64,000 nt of DNA, from assembly GCF_041240605.1 (NCBI RefSeq), contig NZ_CP162487.1, forward strand, positions 496,001-560,000. Reading direction: 5' to 3'. Below the pieces are notes generated by a model. That model did no database searches. It saw only the letters and a program-made list of their open reading frames with translations, and was not told where the DNA came from. Positions 52,189-61,469 of this stretch are shown in pieces (the first letter of the stretch is position 1; each line of letters begins with the position of its first letter). The position numbers were made by a program, and so were the translations under genes. The stretch is from Xanthomonas sp. DAR 80977 (GTDB lineage Bacteria > Pseudomonadota > Gammaproteobacteria > Xanthomonadales > Xanthomonadaceae).

Positions 52189-52863
52189 TCAGGCCCAGCC
52201 GCGCGCCGCCATCGACACCGGCCCGCCGTCGCCGACGATGAAATGGTCCAGCAGGCGGACGTCCACCAGCCCCAGCGCCTGTTTCAGGCGGTGGGTGACG
52301 GCGCGGTCGGCGGGCGAGGGTTCCGAATTCCCGGAGGGGTGGTTGTGGCCGATGATCACCGCTGCCGCGTTGTGCGCCAGCGCGCGCCGCACCACTTCGC
52401 GCGGATGCACCTCGGCGCCGTCCAGGGTGCCATGGGACATTTCCTCGAACGCCAGCGAGCGGTGCTTGGTGTCCAGAAACAGCACCGCGAACACCTCGTG
52501 CGGCCATCCGCGCAACCGCCGCGCGAAATAGCGGCCGGCCACGCCCGGATCGGTCAGGATGGAGCCGCGCTCCAGCTCGGCGGCCAGGTGGCGCTGGCCC
52601 AGCTCCAGTGCGGCCGACAGTTTGCAGGCCCGTGCCGGGCCCAGCCCCGGCAGCCGGACCAACTCGCGTGGGGGGCGATCCAGGAGCGTGCGCAGCGGGC
52701 CGTGCCGATGCAACAGGTCGCGCGAGGTGCGTACCGCGTCGCTGCCGGGCAGGCCGGAGCCGAGGAAGATCGCCAGCAGTTCGGCGTCGGAGAGGGCGCC
52801 GGGGCCGCGTGCCAGCAGCTTTTCCCTTGGGCGTTCGTCGTCGGGCCAGTCGGATATGTGCAT
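52189..52863 (-). CDS. radC: RadC-family JAB/MPN domain protein
   Basis: 224 residues. N-terminal helix-hairpin-helix ([20 protein letters not shown]) and C-terminal JAMM metal site ([12 protein letters not shown], then [19 protein letters not shown]). Named for DNA repair in E. coli, although that link is now doubted; metalloprotease-like activity has not been shown. Start at 52863 ([20 protein letters not shown]). Divergent from coaBC with 97 bases between. Confidence 0.92.
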   Translation of the reverse strand: MHISDWPDDERPREKLLARGPGALSDAELLAIFLGSGLPGSDAVRTSRDLLHRHGPLRTLLDRPPRELVRLPGLGPARACKLSAALELGQRHLAAELERGSILTDPGVAGRYFARRLRGWPHEVFAVLFLDTKHRSLAFEEMSHGTLDGAEVHPREVVRRALAHNAAAVIIGHNHPSGNSEPSPADRAVTHRLKQALGLVDVRLLDHFIVGDGGPVSMAARGWA

Positions 52864-52960
52864 ATCGCCAGATTGGCGGGCGATATGGCGCAACGGTATC
52901 AGGGCCGCAAAGGGCCATCGGGTAAGCTAATCGTTCTTGCATGGGTAGGACATTCCCGAC

Positions 52961-54235
52961 GTGACCGGTACTTTCGAGGGGCCCCTGCAGGGGCGGCGTG
53001 TGCTGTTGTGTGTGGGCGGCGGCATCGCCGCCTACAAGGCGCTGGAGCTGGTGCGGCGGCTGCGCGAGGCGGGCGCCGAGGTGCAGGTGGCGATGACCGC
53101 CGGCGCGCAGCAGTTCGTCACTCCGCTGAGCTTCCAGGCGCTGTCCGCGCACCCGACCCGTACCAGCCTGTGGGACAGCGCCGCCGAGCAGGCGATGGGG
53201 CACCTGGAGTTGGCGCGCTGGGCCGACCGCGTGGTGGTGGCGCCGGCCACCGCCGACCTGCTGGCGCGGCTCGCCCACGGCCTGGCCGACGACCTGGTGA
53301 CCACGCTGTGCCTGGCGACCGCCGCGCCGCTGACCGTCTGCCCGGCGATGAACCACCGCATGTGGCTGCACCCCGCCACCCAGGCCAATGTCGCCACGCT
53401 GCGCCAGCGCGGCGCCAGCGTGGTCGGGCCGAACGACGGCCCGCTGGCCGAGGGCGAATCCGGTCCCGGGCGCCTGGCCGAGCCGGAGGAGATCGTCGCC
53501 GCGCTGGCCGCTGGCCGCGCCGCGGCCGCGCATGCCCCTGCCGCCGCCGCGGCGCCCGCGCCGGTCGCCGCCGGCACCGGCGGCACCGGCGCGTTGAGCG
53601 GCCTGCGCCTGCTGATCAGCGCCGGCCCCACCTACGAGGACCTGGACCCGGTGCGCTACCTCGGCAACCGCAGCAGCGGCAAGATGGGCTATGCCCTGGC
53701 CGCCGCGGCCGCGCGGCAGGGCGCGTCGGTGGTGCTGGTCAGCGGCCCGGTGCACCTGCCCACGCCCGACGGCGTGCAGCGCATCGACGTGCGGTCGGCG
53801 GCGCAGATGCGCGAAGCGGTGCTGGGCGCGCTGCCCGCCGACATCTACATCGGCACCGCCGCGGTCGCCGACTACACGCCCAGGCAGGTCGCCGCGCAGA
53901 AGATCAAGAAGAGCGGCGAGATGCTGACCCTGGAGCTGGTGCGCACGCCCGACATCCTGGCCGAGGTCGCCGCCCAGACCCAGGCGCTGAAGCTGGTGGT
54001 CGGCTTCGCCGCCGAGACTCACGACATCGAGCGCTACGCGCGTGGCAAACTCAACGACAAGCGCCTGGACCTGATCATCGCCAACCAGGTGGGGGTGGCC
54101 GGCAACGGCTTCGAGAGCGACCACAATGCCGCCACCGCCTACTGGCAGGCGGGCGCACGGAGCTTCCCGGCCGTGCCCAAGGCGCAACTGGCCGAACAAT
54201 TGCTGGACCTGATCGCGGAGCGACTGCACGCATGA
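52961..54235 (+). CDS. coaBC: bifunctional phosphopantothenoylcysteine decarboxylase / phosphopantothenate-cysteine ligase
   Basis: 424 residues from a GTG. N-terminal flavoprotein Coa[21 protein letters not shown], the active-site His in [11 protein letters not shown], and PAMNHRMW; C-terminal CoaB ligase from about 210: [46 protein letters not shown]. Two steps of coenzyme A synthesis. An Ala/Pro linker joins the domains. Stop overlaps the dut start (ATGA). Confidence 0.96.
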   Translation: MTGTFEGPLQGRRVLLCVGGGIAAYKALELVRRLREAGAEVQVAMTAGAQQFVTPLSFQALSAHPTRTSLWDSAAEQAMGHLELARWADRVVVAPATADLLARLAHGLADDLVTTLCLATAAPLTVCPAMNHRMWLHPATQANVATLRQRGASVVGPNDGPLAEGESGPGRLAEPEEIVAALAAGRAAAAHAPAAAAAPAPVAAGTGGTGALSGLRLLISAGPTYEDLDPVRYLGNRSSGKMGYALAAAAARQGASVVLVSGPVHLPTPDGVQRIDVRSAAQMREAVLGALPADIYIGTAAVADYTPRQVAAQKIKKSGEMLTLELVRTPDILAEVAAQTQALKLVVGFAAETHDIERYARGKLNDKRLDLIIANQVGVAGNGFESDHNAATAYWQAGARSFPAVPKAQLAEQLLDLIAERLHA

Positions 54236-54702
54236 CCATCCCGACGCCGTATCCGCTGCAGGTCAAACTGCTCGACCCGCGCTTCGGCGACAGCTGGCCG
54301 CTGCCGGACTACGCCACCGAAGCCAGTGCCGGACTCGACCTGCGCGCGGCCACCGAGGCGCCGCTGACCCTGGAGCCGGGCGATACCGCGCTGATCCCCA
54401 GCGGGCTGTCCATCTACATCGCCGATCCGCAGCTGTGCGCGGTGGTGCTGCCGCGTTCCGGGCTGGGCCACCGCCACGGCATCGTGCTCGGCAACGGCAC
54501 CGGCCTGATCGACGCCGACTACCAGGGGCCGCTGCTGATCAGCGTCTGGAACCGCGGCCGCGAGCCGTTCACCATCGCCCCTGGCGACCGCATCGCGCAG
54601 CTGGTGGTGATGCCGGTCGTGCGCGTCGCCCTGCAGGTGGTGGATACTTTCGCCGACAGCGCCAGGGGAACGGGTGGATTCGGCCATACCGGAGTGCGCT
54701 GA
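54232..54702 (+). CDS. dut: dUTP diphosphatase
   Basis: 156 residues, homotrimeric dUTPase with the five motifs: SAGLDLRAA (I), [14 protein letters not shown] (II), [15 protein letters not shown] (III, with catalytic Asp), [12 protein letters not shown] (IV) and [10 protein letters not shown] (V). Translationally coupled to coaBC by a four-base overlap, the common coaBC-dut pairing. Confidence 0.96.
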   Translation: MTIPTPYPLQVKLLDPRFGDSWPLPDYATEASAGLDLRAATEAPLTLEPGDTALIPSGLSIYIADPQLCAVVLPRSGLGHRHGIVLGNGTGLIDADYQGPLLISVWNRGREPFTIAPGDRIAQLVVMPVVRVALQVVDTFADSARGTGGFGHTGVR

Positions 54703-54717
54703 CAGGGGATCGTCTGC

Positions 54718-57063
54718 ATGAGCGAGGCAACACAACGGCGCCCGGCGCCGGAGGGTTTGCGCAAGGCGGCGCCGCTGCTGGCGGTGCTGCTGGCCATTCT
54801 GGCCGCCTGGTTCGGCTGGAGCGGCGTGCAGCAATGGCGCTACGAACACAGCGCCACGGAACTGGTGCAGGCGCGCGATGCGGCGGTGGCGCAGACCGCG
54901 CAGGCGCTGGCGGTGGCCGGCAAGCGCTTCGCCGAGCAACTGCGGCGGCCCGCGCTGCAGGCGGCCCTGGCGCGCGGCGACGCGGCGGCGGCCACGCAGG
55001 CGCTGCGCGAGGGCTGGAAGGAGGCGGAAGACGCGCAGGTGCTGCCCGGCGACCTGGGCGCCGGCTACGCCGACCTGGACGGGTTCGGCTACGGCCGCAT
55101 GGCGCTGCTGGAAAAGGCGCTGTTGACCAATGCGGTCGCCAGCGCGGTGGTGCGCGACGGCGGCGGGCCGCGGCTGGGGCTGGCGGCGCCGGTGACCTTG
55201 ACCACCGGCGCCGGCGTCGCCTACCTGCGCCTGCCGCTGCGCGTGCTGACCGCACCGGTGGCGCAGGCCGCGGTCCCGGCCAGCGGCTACCTGGCGCTGC
55301 GCCAGGGCAGCTACGACGTGATCGGCGCCGGCGATACCAACCTGGCCGACCATGGCGACGCGTTGGCGCGCCCGATCGGCACGAGCGGGCTGCGCGTGGT
55401 CGCGGCCTTGCCCGATGCCGACACCGGCCCGCTCGGCCTGGACGCGCTGCCGAGCCTGGTCGTCGCCGGCCTGCTCGGCTTCCTGGCCCTGGCGGTGCTG
55501 CTGGCCGCGCGCGGGCGCCTGCCGCGGCCGCGCCGCGCCAAAGCCGCCGCCGGCGCCGGCGACGGACAGGAACCCACCCTGCGGCAGAGCCTGCAGCACC
55601 AGGAACCGCCGCCGCCGCCGGCGCTGCCCGAGGGCGAGGCCACGCCGGCCAGGACGGTGCCGGCGCTGACCGTGCCGGCCGGCATCTTCCGCGCCTACGA
55701 CATCCGCGGCGTGGTCGGCCGCGACCTCAGTCCGCAGGTCGCGGCGCTGATCGGCCAGGCGATCGGCGCGGTGATGCAGGAGCAGGGGCTGAACGAGGTG
55801 GTGGTCGGCCGCGACGGCCGCCTGTCCGGGCCGGAACTGTCGGCGGCGCTGATCGAAGGCCTGCGCCGCGCCGGCTGCCACGTCACCGACATCGGCCTGG
55901 CGCCGACCCCGGTGGTGTACTTCGCCAGCTTCCACCTGCGCGCGGGCAGCTGCGTGGCGGTGACCGGCAGCCACAACCCGCCGGAGTACAACGGCTTCAA
56001 GATCGTGGTCGGCGGCGAGACCCTGTCCGGCGCGGCGATCGCCGACCTGTACGCGCGCATCAGCGAAGGCCGCCTGCCGAGCGCCGCCGAGCCGGGGCGG
56101 CTGGAGCAGCGCGACGTCGGCGACGACTACATCCAGCGCATCGCCGACGACGTGCAGCTGGACCGCCCGCTCAAGGTGGTGGCCGATGCCGGCAACGGCG
56201 TCGGCGGCGAACTGGCGCCGCGGCTGCTGGAGGCGATCGGCGCGGAGGTCATCCCGCTGTACTGCGACGTCGACGGCACCTTCCCCAACCACCACCCCGA
56301 TCCCAGCGAGCCGCACAACCTGGAAGACCTGATCCAGACGGTGAAGCGCTTCGACGCCGACCTGGGCATCGCCTTCGACGGCGATGCCGACCGGCTCGGC
56401 GTGGTCACCAGGGAAGGCACGGTGATCTACCCCGACCGGCTGCTGATGCTGTTCGCCGCCGACGTGCTGCAGCGCAATCCCGGCGCGCTGGTGATCTACG
56501 ACGTCAAATGCACCGGCAAGCTGTCGGACTACGTGCTGCGCAACGGCGGCAGCCCGATGGTGTGGAAGACCGGACATTCGCTGATCAAGGCGAAGATGCG
56601 CGAGACCGACGCCGAACTGGCCGGCGAGATGAGCGGCCACTTCTTCTTCAAGGAGCGCTGGTACGGCTTCGACGACGGCCTGTACGCGGCGGCGCGGCTG
56701 CTGGAGATCCTGGCGCAGCGCGAGGAGAGCCCGTCCGAGGTGCTGGCCGAGCTGCCCGACAGCGTGTCCACGCCGGAGATCAAGCTGCCGCTGGCCGACG
56801 GCGAAGACGCGCATGCGCTGGTCGCGCAGCTGGTTGCTGCCGCGCAACAGGAAGGCTCGGCGTTCGCGGGCGCGCGGCTGCTCACCATCGACGGCCTGCG
56901 CGCCGACTATCCCGACGGCTGGGGCCTGGTGCGCGCGTCCAACACCACGCCGGTGCTGGTGCTGCGCTTCGAGGCCGACAGCAACGCCGCGCTGGAGCGG
57001 ATCAAGGACCTGTTCCGCAGCCAGCTGCAGGCGCTGCTGCCGTCGCTGGCGCCGGGGTTCTGA
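54718..57063 (+). CDS. phosphomannomutase/phosphoglucomutase with N-terminal membrane-sensor extension
   Basis: 781 residues. The C-terminal 460 are an AlgC-type mutase: phosphoserine loop VTGSHNPPEYNGFK, metal loop FDGDADRLGVV, sugar-binding GEMSGHFFF and phosphate-binding RASNTTPVLVLRFE. The N-terminal 320 hold one membrane helix (LLAVLLAILAAWFGWSGV), a periplasmic-size domain of about 230 residues and probably a second helix (LPSLVVAGLLGFLALAVLLA). It supplies Man-1-P/Glc-1-P for LPS and exopolysaccharide. Follows dut by 15 bases. Sometimes called algC; xanA is a separate, shorter gene. Confidence 0.9.
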   Translation: MSEATQRRPAPEGLRKAAPLLAVLLAILAAWFGWSGVQQWRYEHSATELVQARDAAVAQTAQALAVAGKRFAEQLRRPALQAALARGDAAAATQALREGWKEAEDAQVLPGDLGAGYADLDGFGYGRMALLEKALLTNAVASAVVRDGGGPRLGLAAPVTLTTGAGVAYLRLPLRVLTAPVAQAAVPASGYLALRQGSYDVIGAGDTNLADHGDALARPIGTSGLRVVAALPDADTGPLGLDALPSLVVAGLLGFLALAVLLAARGRLPRPRRAKAAAGAGDGQEPTLRQSLQHQEPPPPPALPEGEATPARTVPALTVPAGIFRAYDIRGVVGRDLSPQVAALIGQAIGAVMQEQGLNEVVVGRDGRLSGPELSAALIEGLRRAGCHVTDIGLAPTPVVYFASFHLRAGSCVAVTGSHNPPEYNGFKIVVGGETLSGAAIADLYARISEGRLPSAAEPGRLEQRDVGDDYIQRIADDVQLDRPLKVVADAGNGVGGELAPRLLEAIGAEVIPLYCDVDGTFPNHHPDPSEPHNLEDLIQTVKRFDADLGIAFDGDADRLGVVTREGTVIYPDRLLMLFAADVLQRNPGALVIYDVKCTGKLSDYVLRNGGSPMVWKTGHSLIKAKMRETDAELAGEMSGHFFFKERWYGFDDGLYAAARLLEILAQREESPSEVLAELPDSVSTPEIKLPLADGEDAHALVAQLVAAAQQEGSAFAGARLLTIDGLRADYPDGWGLVRASNTTPVLVLRFEADSNAALERIKDLFRSQLQALLPSLAPGF

Positions 57064-57167
57064 GGCGCTCGCCCGGCGCGCTGGCGCCGGGCGGGCATGC
57101 GCAATCCCGCAGCGCAGGGAGGGCCTCGGCCCGGCACCGTGCGTCGCCTGTGCCGTTCCGGCTTCCG

Positions 57168-57468
57168 GTCGCGGCTGAAGCCGCTCCTGCAGTGCACCCA
57201 GGCCGCTATCGCAAGGTCTTGCAGGAGCGGTTTCAGCCGCGACCGCATGCTGCAGCCGGCCAGGCATCCGGGCTTGATCCGTCGCGACTGAAGTCGCTCC
57301 CACAAGAGGCGCGAGCAGCGGCTGAGTGCAGCGTGGGAGGGGATTCGGCCCCGACTGCCTCCGCAGCCGGCCAGGCATCCGGACTCGTTCGTCGCGCCTG
57401 AAGTCGCTCCAACAAGGAGCGCGCGCAGCGGGCGAGGGACACTGAGGGAGGGGCTTCAGCCCCGACAT
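57168..57468. repeat. cluster of six REP units in reversed order
   Basis: Units alternate right-half then left-half: GTCGCGGCTGAAGCCGCTCC (57168), GCAGGAGCGGTTTCAGCCGC (57221), GTCGCGACTGAAGTCGCTCC (about 57282), GTGGGAGGGGATTCGGCCCC (about 57332), GTCGCGCCTGAAGTCGCTCC (about 57391) and GAGGGAGGGGCTTCAGCCCC (about 57443). Three subfamilies are mixed. The 470 bases between the mutase and the DUF4124-type gene hold nothing else. Confidence 0.75.
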
Positions 57469-57537
57469 CCCTGCCACCGCGGCAGTTCGCCGCCGCCGGG
57501 CAGCGCTTTCCGAAGGCGGCCCCGCCGCCCGCCGCGC

Positions 57538-58206
57538 TCAGCCGTCGGTCGTCGTCGCGGCCGCCGCCGTGCCCGGCCGCTTCGCCGCGCGATAGCGTTG
57601 CAGGGTGTCGTCGATTTCCTGGTCCAGGCCGAGCCGCTGCTGCTCGAAGTTCTGCTGCATGCGCAGCTGCCACAACAAAGCGCGATGCCGCTGCTGCACG
57701 TCCTCGGCGATCTTGCCGGCCACCTTCTGCCCGGCCAGCTCGCGTGCGCCGGCGTTGGCGAGCACCGCGACCAGGCCCTCGCGCAGGCTGTTGACGTTGT
57801 AGCGCGCGGTGTTGATGTTGTTGTCGACGATGCCGATGCGCTCGGAGAACACCCGGCGCAGTTCCTCTTCGGTCTGGAACGACAGCAGCATCGCCTGGTC
57901 GGTGCGCTTGCGCGTCTCCAGCGCCGCCTGGTCGGCGCGCTGCTGGGCGGCATCGGCGGCGGCCGCGGCGCGCTCCTCGGCGGTCAGCGTGCGGCCGACC
58001 GCGCCGCTGCGCATGCCGCTGGTGGCGTTGAATTCGTCGCGCGCCTGGTTCACCGCTTCCGGCGGCAACGCATCGCTGCACACGCGCTGCCCGCCCTGGT
58101 TCCAGCAGTACAGCTTCTTGGCCGGCGCCGGCTGTGCCGCGGCCGGCAACGCCATCAGCGCGAGCAAGGCCGGCAAGGCGCGGCCCCATGATCGGTGGAT
58201 CGGCAT
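57538..58206 (-). CDS. periplasmic DUF4124-type protein with coiled coil
   Basis: 222 residues. Signal peptide (SWGRALPALLALMALPAAAQ), then a DUF4124-like segment KKLYCWNQGGQRVCSDALPP (CW...C pair), then a long helical, Ala/Gln/Arg-rich region (about 80-200) likely to form a coiled coil. Such proteins are envelope-located with unknown role. It follows pyrE by 18 bases on the same strand. Confidence 0.78.
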   Translation of the reverse strand: MPIHRSWGRALPALLALMALPAAAQPAPAKKLYCWNQGGQRVCSDALPPEAVNQARDEFNATSGMRSGAVGRTLTAEERAAAAADAAQQRADQAALETRKRTDQAMLLSFQTEEELRRVFSERIGIVDNNINTARYNVNSLREGLVAVLANAGARELAGQKVAGKIAEDVQQRHRALLWQLRMQQNFEQQRLGLDQEIDDTLQRYRAAKRPGTAAAATTTDG

Positions 58207-58224
58207 CGTGGCAGCCCCCTGCTG

Positions 58225-58884
58225 TCAGCCTGACGGATCGCAGCCGTAGCGTGCCCGGTAGGCCAGCAGCGGTTCGCGGAAGCCGACAAGGTCCGCGTTT
58301 CCATCGATGAATGCAAGCAGGTCGCCCAGGTGCGCGACCGACACCACAGGAATGCCGGCCTCGGCCGCCACCGCCTGCGCCGCCGAGCGCCGGTCGTGCT
58401 CGCCGGCGATCTCCTGACGGTCCAGCGCGACCAGGATCGCGGCCGGGATGCCGCCGGCCTCGCGGATGATCGCCAGCGCCTCGCGGATCGCGGTGCCGGC
58501 GGTGATCACGTCGTCGACGATCAGCACCCGGCGCCCGGCCAGCGGCGCGCCGATCAGGCTGCCGCCCTCGCCATGGGCCTTGGCTTCCTTGCGGTTGAAC
58601 GCCAGCGGCAGGTTGCGGTCGCGCTGCGCGTACTCGCAGGCCAGCGCGGTCGCCAGCGGGATGCCCTTGTAGGCCGGGCCGAACAGCAGGTCGAAGTCGA
58701 GCCCGGCGGCGTCGGCCGCATCGGCGTAGCACGCCGCCAGGCGCACCATCGCGGTCCCGGCATCGAAGCGCCCGGCATTGAAGAAATAGGGGCTGATGCG
58801 CCCGGACTTCAGCGTGAACTCGCCGAAGCGCAGCGCTTGCGCGTCCAGCGCCAATTGCAGGAAACGTTGCCGGTAGTCGGTCAT
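58225..58884 (-). CDS. pyrE: orotate phosphoribosyltransferase
   Basis: 219 residues. PRPP motif RRVLIVDDVITAGTAIREAL (about 118-137) and FGEFTLKSGRISPYFFNAG near the start; FGPAYKGIPLATALA and FNRKEAKAHGEGG are the loop regions. Converts orotate to OMP in pyrimidine synthesis. The ATG at 58884 abuts a CCCGAATCCC tract with no Shine-Dalgarno. Divergent from xth. Confidence 0.95.
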   Translation of the reverse strand: MTDYRQRFLQLALDAQALRFGEFTLKSGRISPYFFNAGRFDAGTAMVRLAACYADAADAAGLDFDLLFGPAYKGIPLATALACEYAQRDRNLPLAFNRKEAKAHGEGGSLIGAPLAGRRVLIVDDVITAGTAIREALAIIREAGGIPAAILVALDRQEIAGEHDRRSAAQAVAAEAGIPVVSVAHLGDLLAFIDGNADLVGFREPLLAYRARYGCDPSG

Positions 58885-58890
58885 TGGGGG

Positions 58891-59008
58891 CCGGGATTCG
58901 GGATTGGGGATGACGGGATTGGTGAAAGCATAGCCGGTCGCGGCCATGCAGCGTCCACGCATGGGGTACGCTTTCACGAATCCCCAATCCCCCAATCCCG
59001 AATCCCGG
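58891..59008. repeat. 39-base inverted repeat spanning the pyrE/xth control region
   Basis: Arms 58891-58929 and 58970-59008 share CCGGGATTCGGGATTGGGG at the outer end and GTGAAAGC at the inner end, with small differences between; the centre is 40 bases. The arms are CCCGAATCCC repeats in opposite orientation, each reading into the start codon of its gene. Confidence 0.85.
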
Positions 59009-59018
59009 CTCTCCATCC

Positions 59019-59819
59019 ATGCGCATCATCAGTTTCAACGCCAACGGCCTGCGTTCGGCCGCCACCAAGGGCTTCTTCGAGTGGTTCGCCACGCAGCACG
59101 CCGACGTGCTGTGCGTGCAGGAAACCAAGGCGCAGGAGCATCAGCTGGCCGGGCCGGCGTTCCTGCCGGAGGGCTACCGCGCCTGGTTCCGCGACGCCAG
59201 CACCAAGAAGGGCTACAGCGGCGTGGCCATCTACAGCAAGCGCGAGCCCGACGAGGTGCGCACCGCGCTGGGTTGGCCCGAGTTCGACGAGGAGGGCCGC
59301 TACCTGGAGGCGCGCTTCGGCAACCTGAGCGTGGTCTCGTTCTACATTCCCTCCGGCTCGTCGGGCGAACTGCGCCAGGGCTACAAGTTCCAGGTCATGG
59401 ACTGGCTGCGGCCGATCCTGGCGGAGTGGCTGGCCAGCGGCCGCGACTACGTGCTGTGCGGCGACTGGAACATCGTGCGCTCGGCGCTGGACATCAAGAA
59501 CTGGAAGTCCAACCAGAAGAATTCCGGCTGCCTGCCGGCCGAGCGCGACTGGCTCAACGGCCTGTGCGCCGACCGCGCCGAGGACGCCGACCCGGCCAGC
59601 GGTCGCGGCTGGGTCGATACCTACCGCGCGCTGCACCCGCAAGGCCAGGACTACACCTGGTGGAGCAACCGTGGCGCCGCCCGCGCCAACGACGTCGGTT
59701 GGCGCATCGACTACCAGTTCGCCACCCCGTCGCTGCGCGAGCGCCTGCAGGGCTGCGCGATCTACACCGCGCAGCGCTTCTCCGACCATGCGCCGTTCGT
59801 GGTGGACTACCGCGAATGA
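59019..59819 (+). CDS. xth: exodeoxyribonuclease III (AP endonuclease, ExoA type)
   Basis: 266 residues. Cleaves abasic sites in base-excision repair. Motifs in order: ISFNANGLRSA, QETKAQ (metal Glu), YSGVAIYSK, the catalytic GDWNIVRSALDIKNW, and the C-terminal WRIDYQF and SDHAPFVVDY. Overlaps ampG by four bases. No Shine-Dalgarno; the CCCGAATCCC repeat ends ten bases before the ATG. Confidence 0.94.
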   Translation: MRIISFNANGLRSAATKGFFEWFATQHADVLCVQETKAQEHQLAGPAFLPEGYRAWFRDASTKKGYSGVAIYSKREPDEVRTALGWPEFDEEGRYLEARFGNLSVVSFYIPSGSSGELRQGYKFQVMDWLRPILAEWLASGRDYVLCGDWNIVRSALDIKNWKSNQKNSGCLPAERDWLNGLCADRAEDADPASGRGWVDTYRALHPQGQDYTWWSNRGAARANDVGWRIDYQFATPSLRERLQGCAIYTAQRFSDHAPFVVDYRE

Positions 59820-61132
59820 GCCAGGCCGCCTCCGCGCCGGCGTCCTACAAGGGCTGGGCCGGGATCAAGCGCGCCTTCGCCACGCCGTCGGCGGCGACGA
59901 TGGCGCTGCTGGGCTTCGGCAGCGGCCTGCCGTTCCTGCTGATCGCCTCGCAGACCCTGTCCACGCGCCTGCGCGACGTCGGCCTGGACCTGGGCAGCAT
60001 CGGCCTGATCAGCCTGGCCAGCTTCTTCTACCTGCTCAAGTTCCTGTGGGCGCCGCTGCTGGACCGCTATTCGTTCCCGCTGATCGCCTTCCTCGGCCGG
60101 CGCCGCTCGTGGCTGCTGGTGTCGCAGCTGGGGGTCACCATCGGCCTGGTCGCGCTGGCGCTGATGCGCCCGGAACTGAGCGTCGGCGGGCTGGTGCTGT
60201 GGGTGCTGGTCGCCTCCTTCGCCGGCGCCACCCAGGATTCGGTGGTCGACGCGTACCGGATCGAGATCGCCCCGGCGGCGGCGCAGGCCGCGCTCGCCGC
60301 GACCTACACCTTCGGCTACCGCATCGGCCTGATCCTGGCCGGCGCCGGCGCGCTGTACCTGGCCCAGTTCGGCGACTGGACCCTGGCCTACCTGGTCATG
60401 GCCGGGCTGATGCTGCTGCCGATCGCCACCACCTTGCTGTGCCGCGAACCGGAGGTGCCGGCGTCCACGGTGGTGCGCAAGATCGACGTGGTCGGCGCGT
60501 TCTGGCAGCCGATCTCCAGTTTCTTCACCAGCAATGGCCTGGCCTTGGGCCTGGGGCTGCTGCTGTTCGTGGGCCTGTTCAAGTTCCCCGACCAGGTGAT
60601 CGGGGTGATGTCCGGGCCGTTCTACCTGGATTCGGGCTTCAGCAAGGCCGACATCGCCACCGTCTCCAAGCTGTTCGGGGTGTGGATGGGCATCGCCGGC
60701 GCGTTCGCCGGCGGCCTGGCGGTGGCGGCGTTCGGCTTCCGGCGCATGCTGTTCGTCGCCGCGCTGGGCGTGGCGCTGTCGAACCTGGCGTTCCTGCTGA
60801 TGGCCCAGCATCCGGGGCAGATCTGGTCGTTCTACGCCGCGCTCAGCGCCGACAACCTGTTCCAGGGCTTCGCCGGCACCGTGCTGGTCGCGTTCATGTC
60901 CTCGCTGACCGACCGCAACTTCACCGCCACCCAGTACGCGCTGCTAGTGTCGCTGGCCAACCTGCCGGGCAAGTTCGTCGGCGGCGCCTCCGGCTACATC
61001 GTCGAGGCCACCTCCTACAGCACCTTCTTCGTGCTCAGCGCGTTCACGGTGATCCCGACCCTGCTGCTGCTGGCCTGGCTGTGGCCGCGGATCCGCGAAC
61101 AACCGGCCGCGGCCGCGCCGCCGGCCGATTGA
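59816..61132 (+). CDS. ampG: AmpG-type muropeptide permease
   Basis: 438 residues, major-facilitator transporter with about twelve membrane helices. MALLGFGSGLPFLLIASQTL, FFYLLKFLWAPLLDRY and FAGATQDSVVDAYRIE are typical of AmpG, which imports GlcNAc-anhydroMurNAc peptides for recycling and for induction of beta-lactamase where ampR/ampC exist. Starts within the xth stop (ATGA). anmK 340 bases downstream acts on the same recycling products. Confidence 0.92.
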   Translation: MSQAASAPASYKGWAGIKRAFATPSAATMALLGFGSGLPFLLIASQTLSTRLRDVGLDLGSIGLISLASFFYLLKFLWAPLLDRYSFPLIAFLGRRRSWLLVSQLGVTIGLVALALMRPELSVGGLVLWVLVASFAGATQDSVVDAYRIEIAPAAAQAALAATYTFGYRIGLILAGAGALYLAQFGDWTLAYLVMAGLMLLPIATTLLCREPEVPASTVVRKIDVVGAFWQPISSFFTSNGLALGLGLLLFVGLFKFPDQVIGVMSGPFYLDSGFSKADIATVSKLFGVWMGIAGAFAGGLAVAAFGFRRMLFVAALGVALSNLAFLLMAQHPGQIWSFYAALSADNLFQGFAGTVLVAFMSSLTDRNFTATQYALLVSLANLPGKFVGGASGYIVEATSYSTFFVLSAFTVIPTLLLLAWLWPRIREQPAAAAPPAD

Positions 61133-61202
61133 AAGCCCGCGGCGAGTTGCGGATGATGGGCGCCGGCGCATGGGGTGCGCCGCCGTCCGTCAGGGAGTCC
61201 GC

Positions 61203-61430
61203 ATGACCGATCTGTTGTTGCGCGACATCGACCCCATCCTGGTCGACCGGATCCGCCGCATCGCCGTGGCCCGCGGCTGGACCCAGCACCAGACCGTGCT
61301 CAACCTGATCGAGCAGGGCCTGTTCGCCAGCGAGCACGAAGTGCGCAGCGGCTTCGAGAACCCGGAAGTGGACGCCTTGTCCGAAGCGATCGCCGCGTTG
61401 CGCGAACTGCCGGCCGGCGCCGGCTTCTGA
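61203..61430 (+). CDS. small protein with ribbon-helix-helix-like pattern
   Basis: 75 residues. MTDLLLRDIDPILVDRIRRI followed by AVARGWTQHQTVLNLIEQGLF fits a beta-strand and two helices, as in small ribbon-helix-helix DNA-binding proteins, although the match is by eye only. The remainder is acidic. GGGAGTCCGC precedes the ATG. 70 bases after ampG on the same strand and probably co-transcribed; convergent with anmK. Confidence 0.6.
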   Translation: MTDLLLRDIDPILVDRIRRIAVARGWTQHQTVLNLIEQGLFASEHEVRSGFENPEVDALSEAIAALRELPAGAGF

Positions 61431-61469
61431 GCCGCGCTTCGGCGCCCGTGGCGCGGGCCGCTGCCGCCG

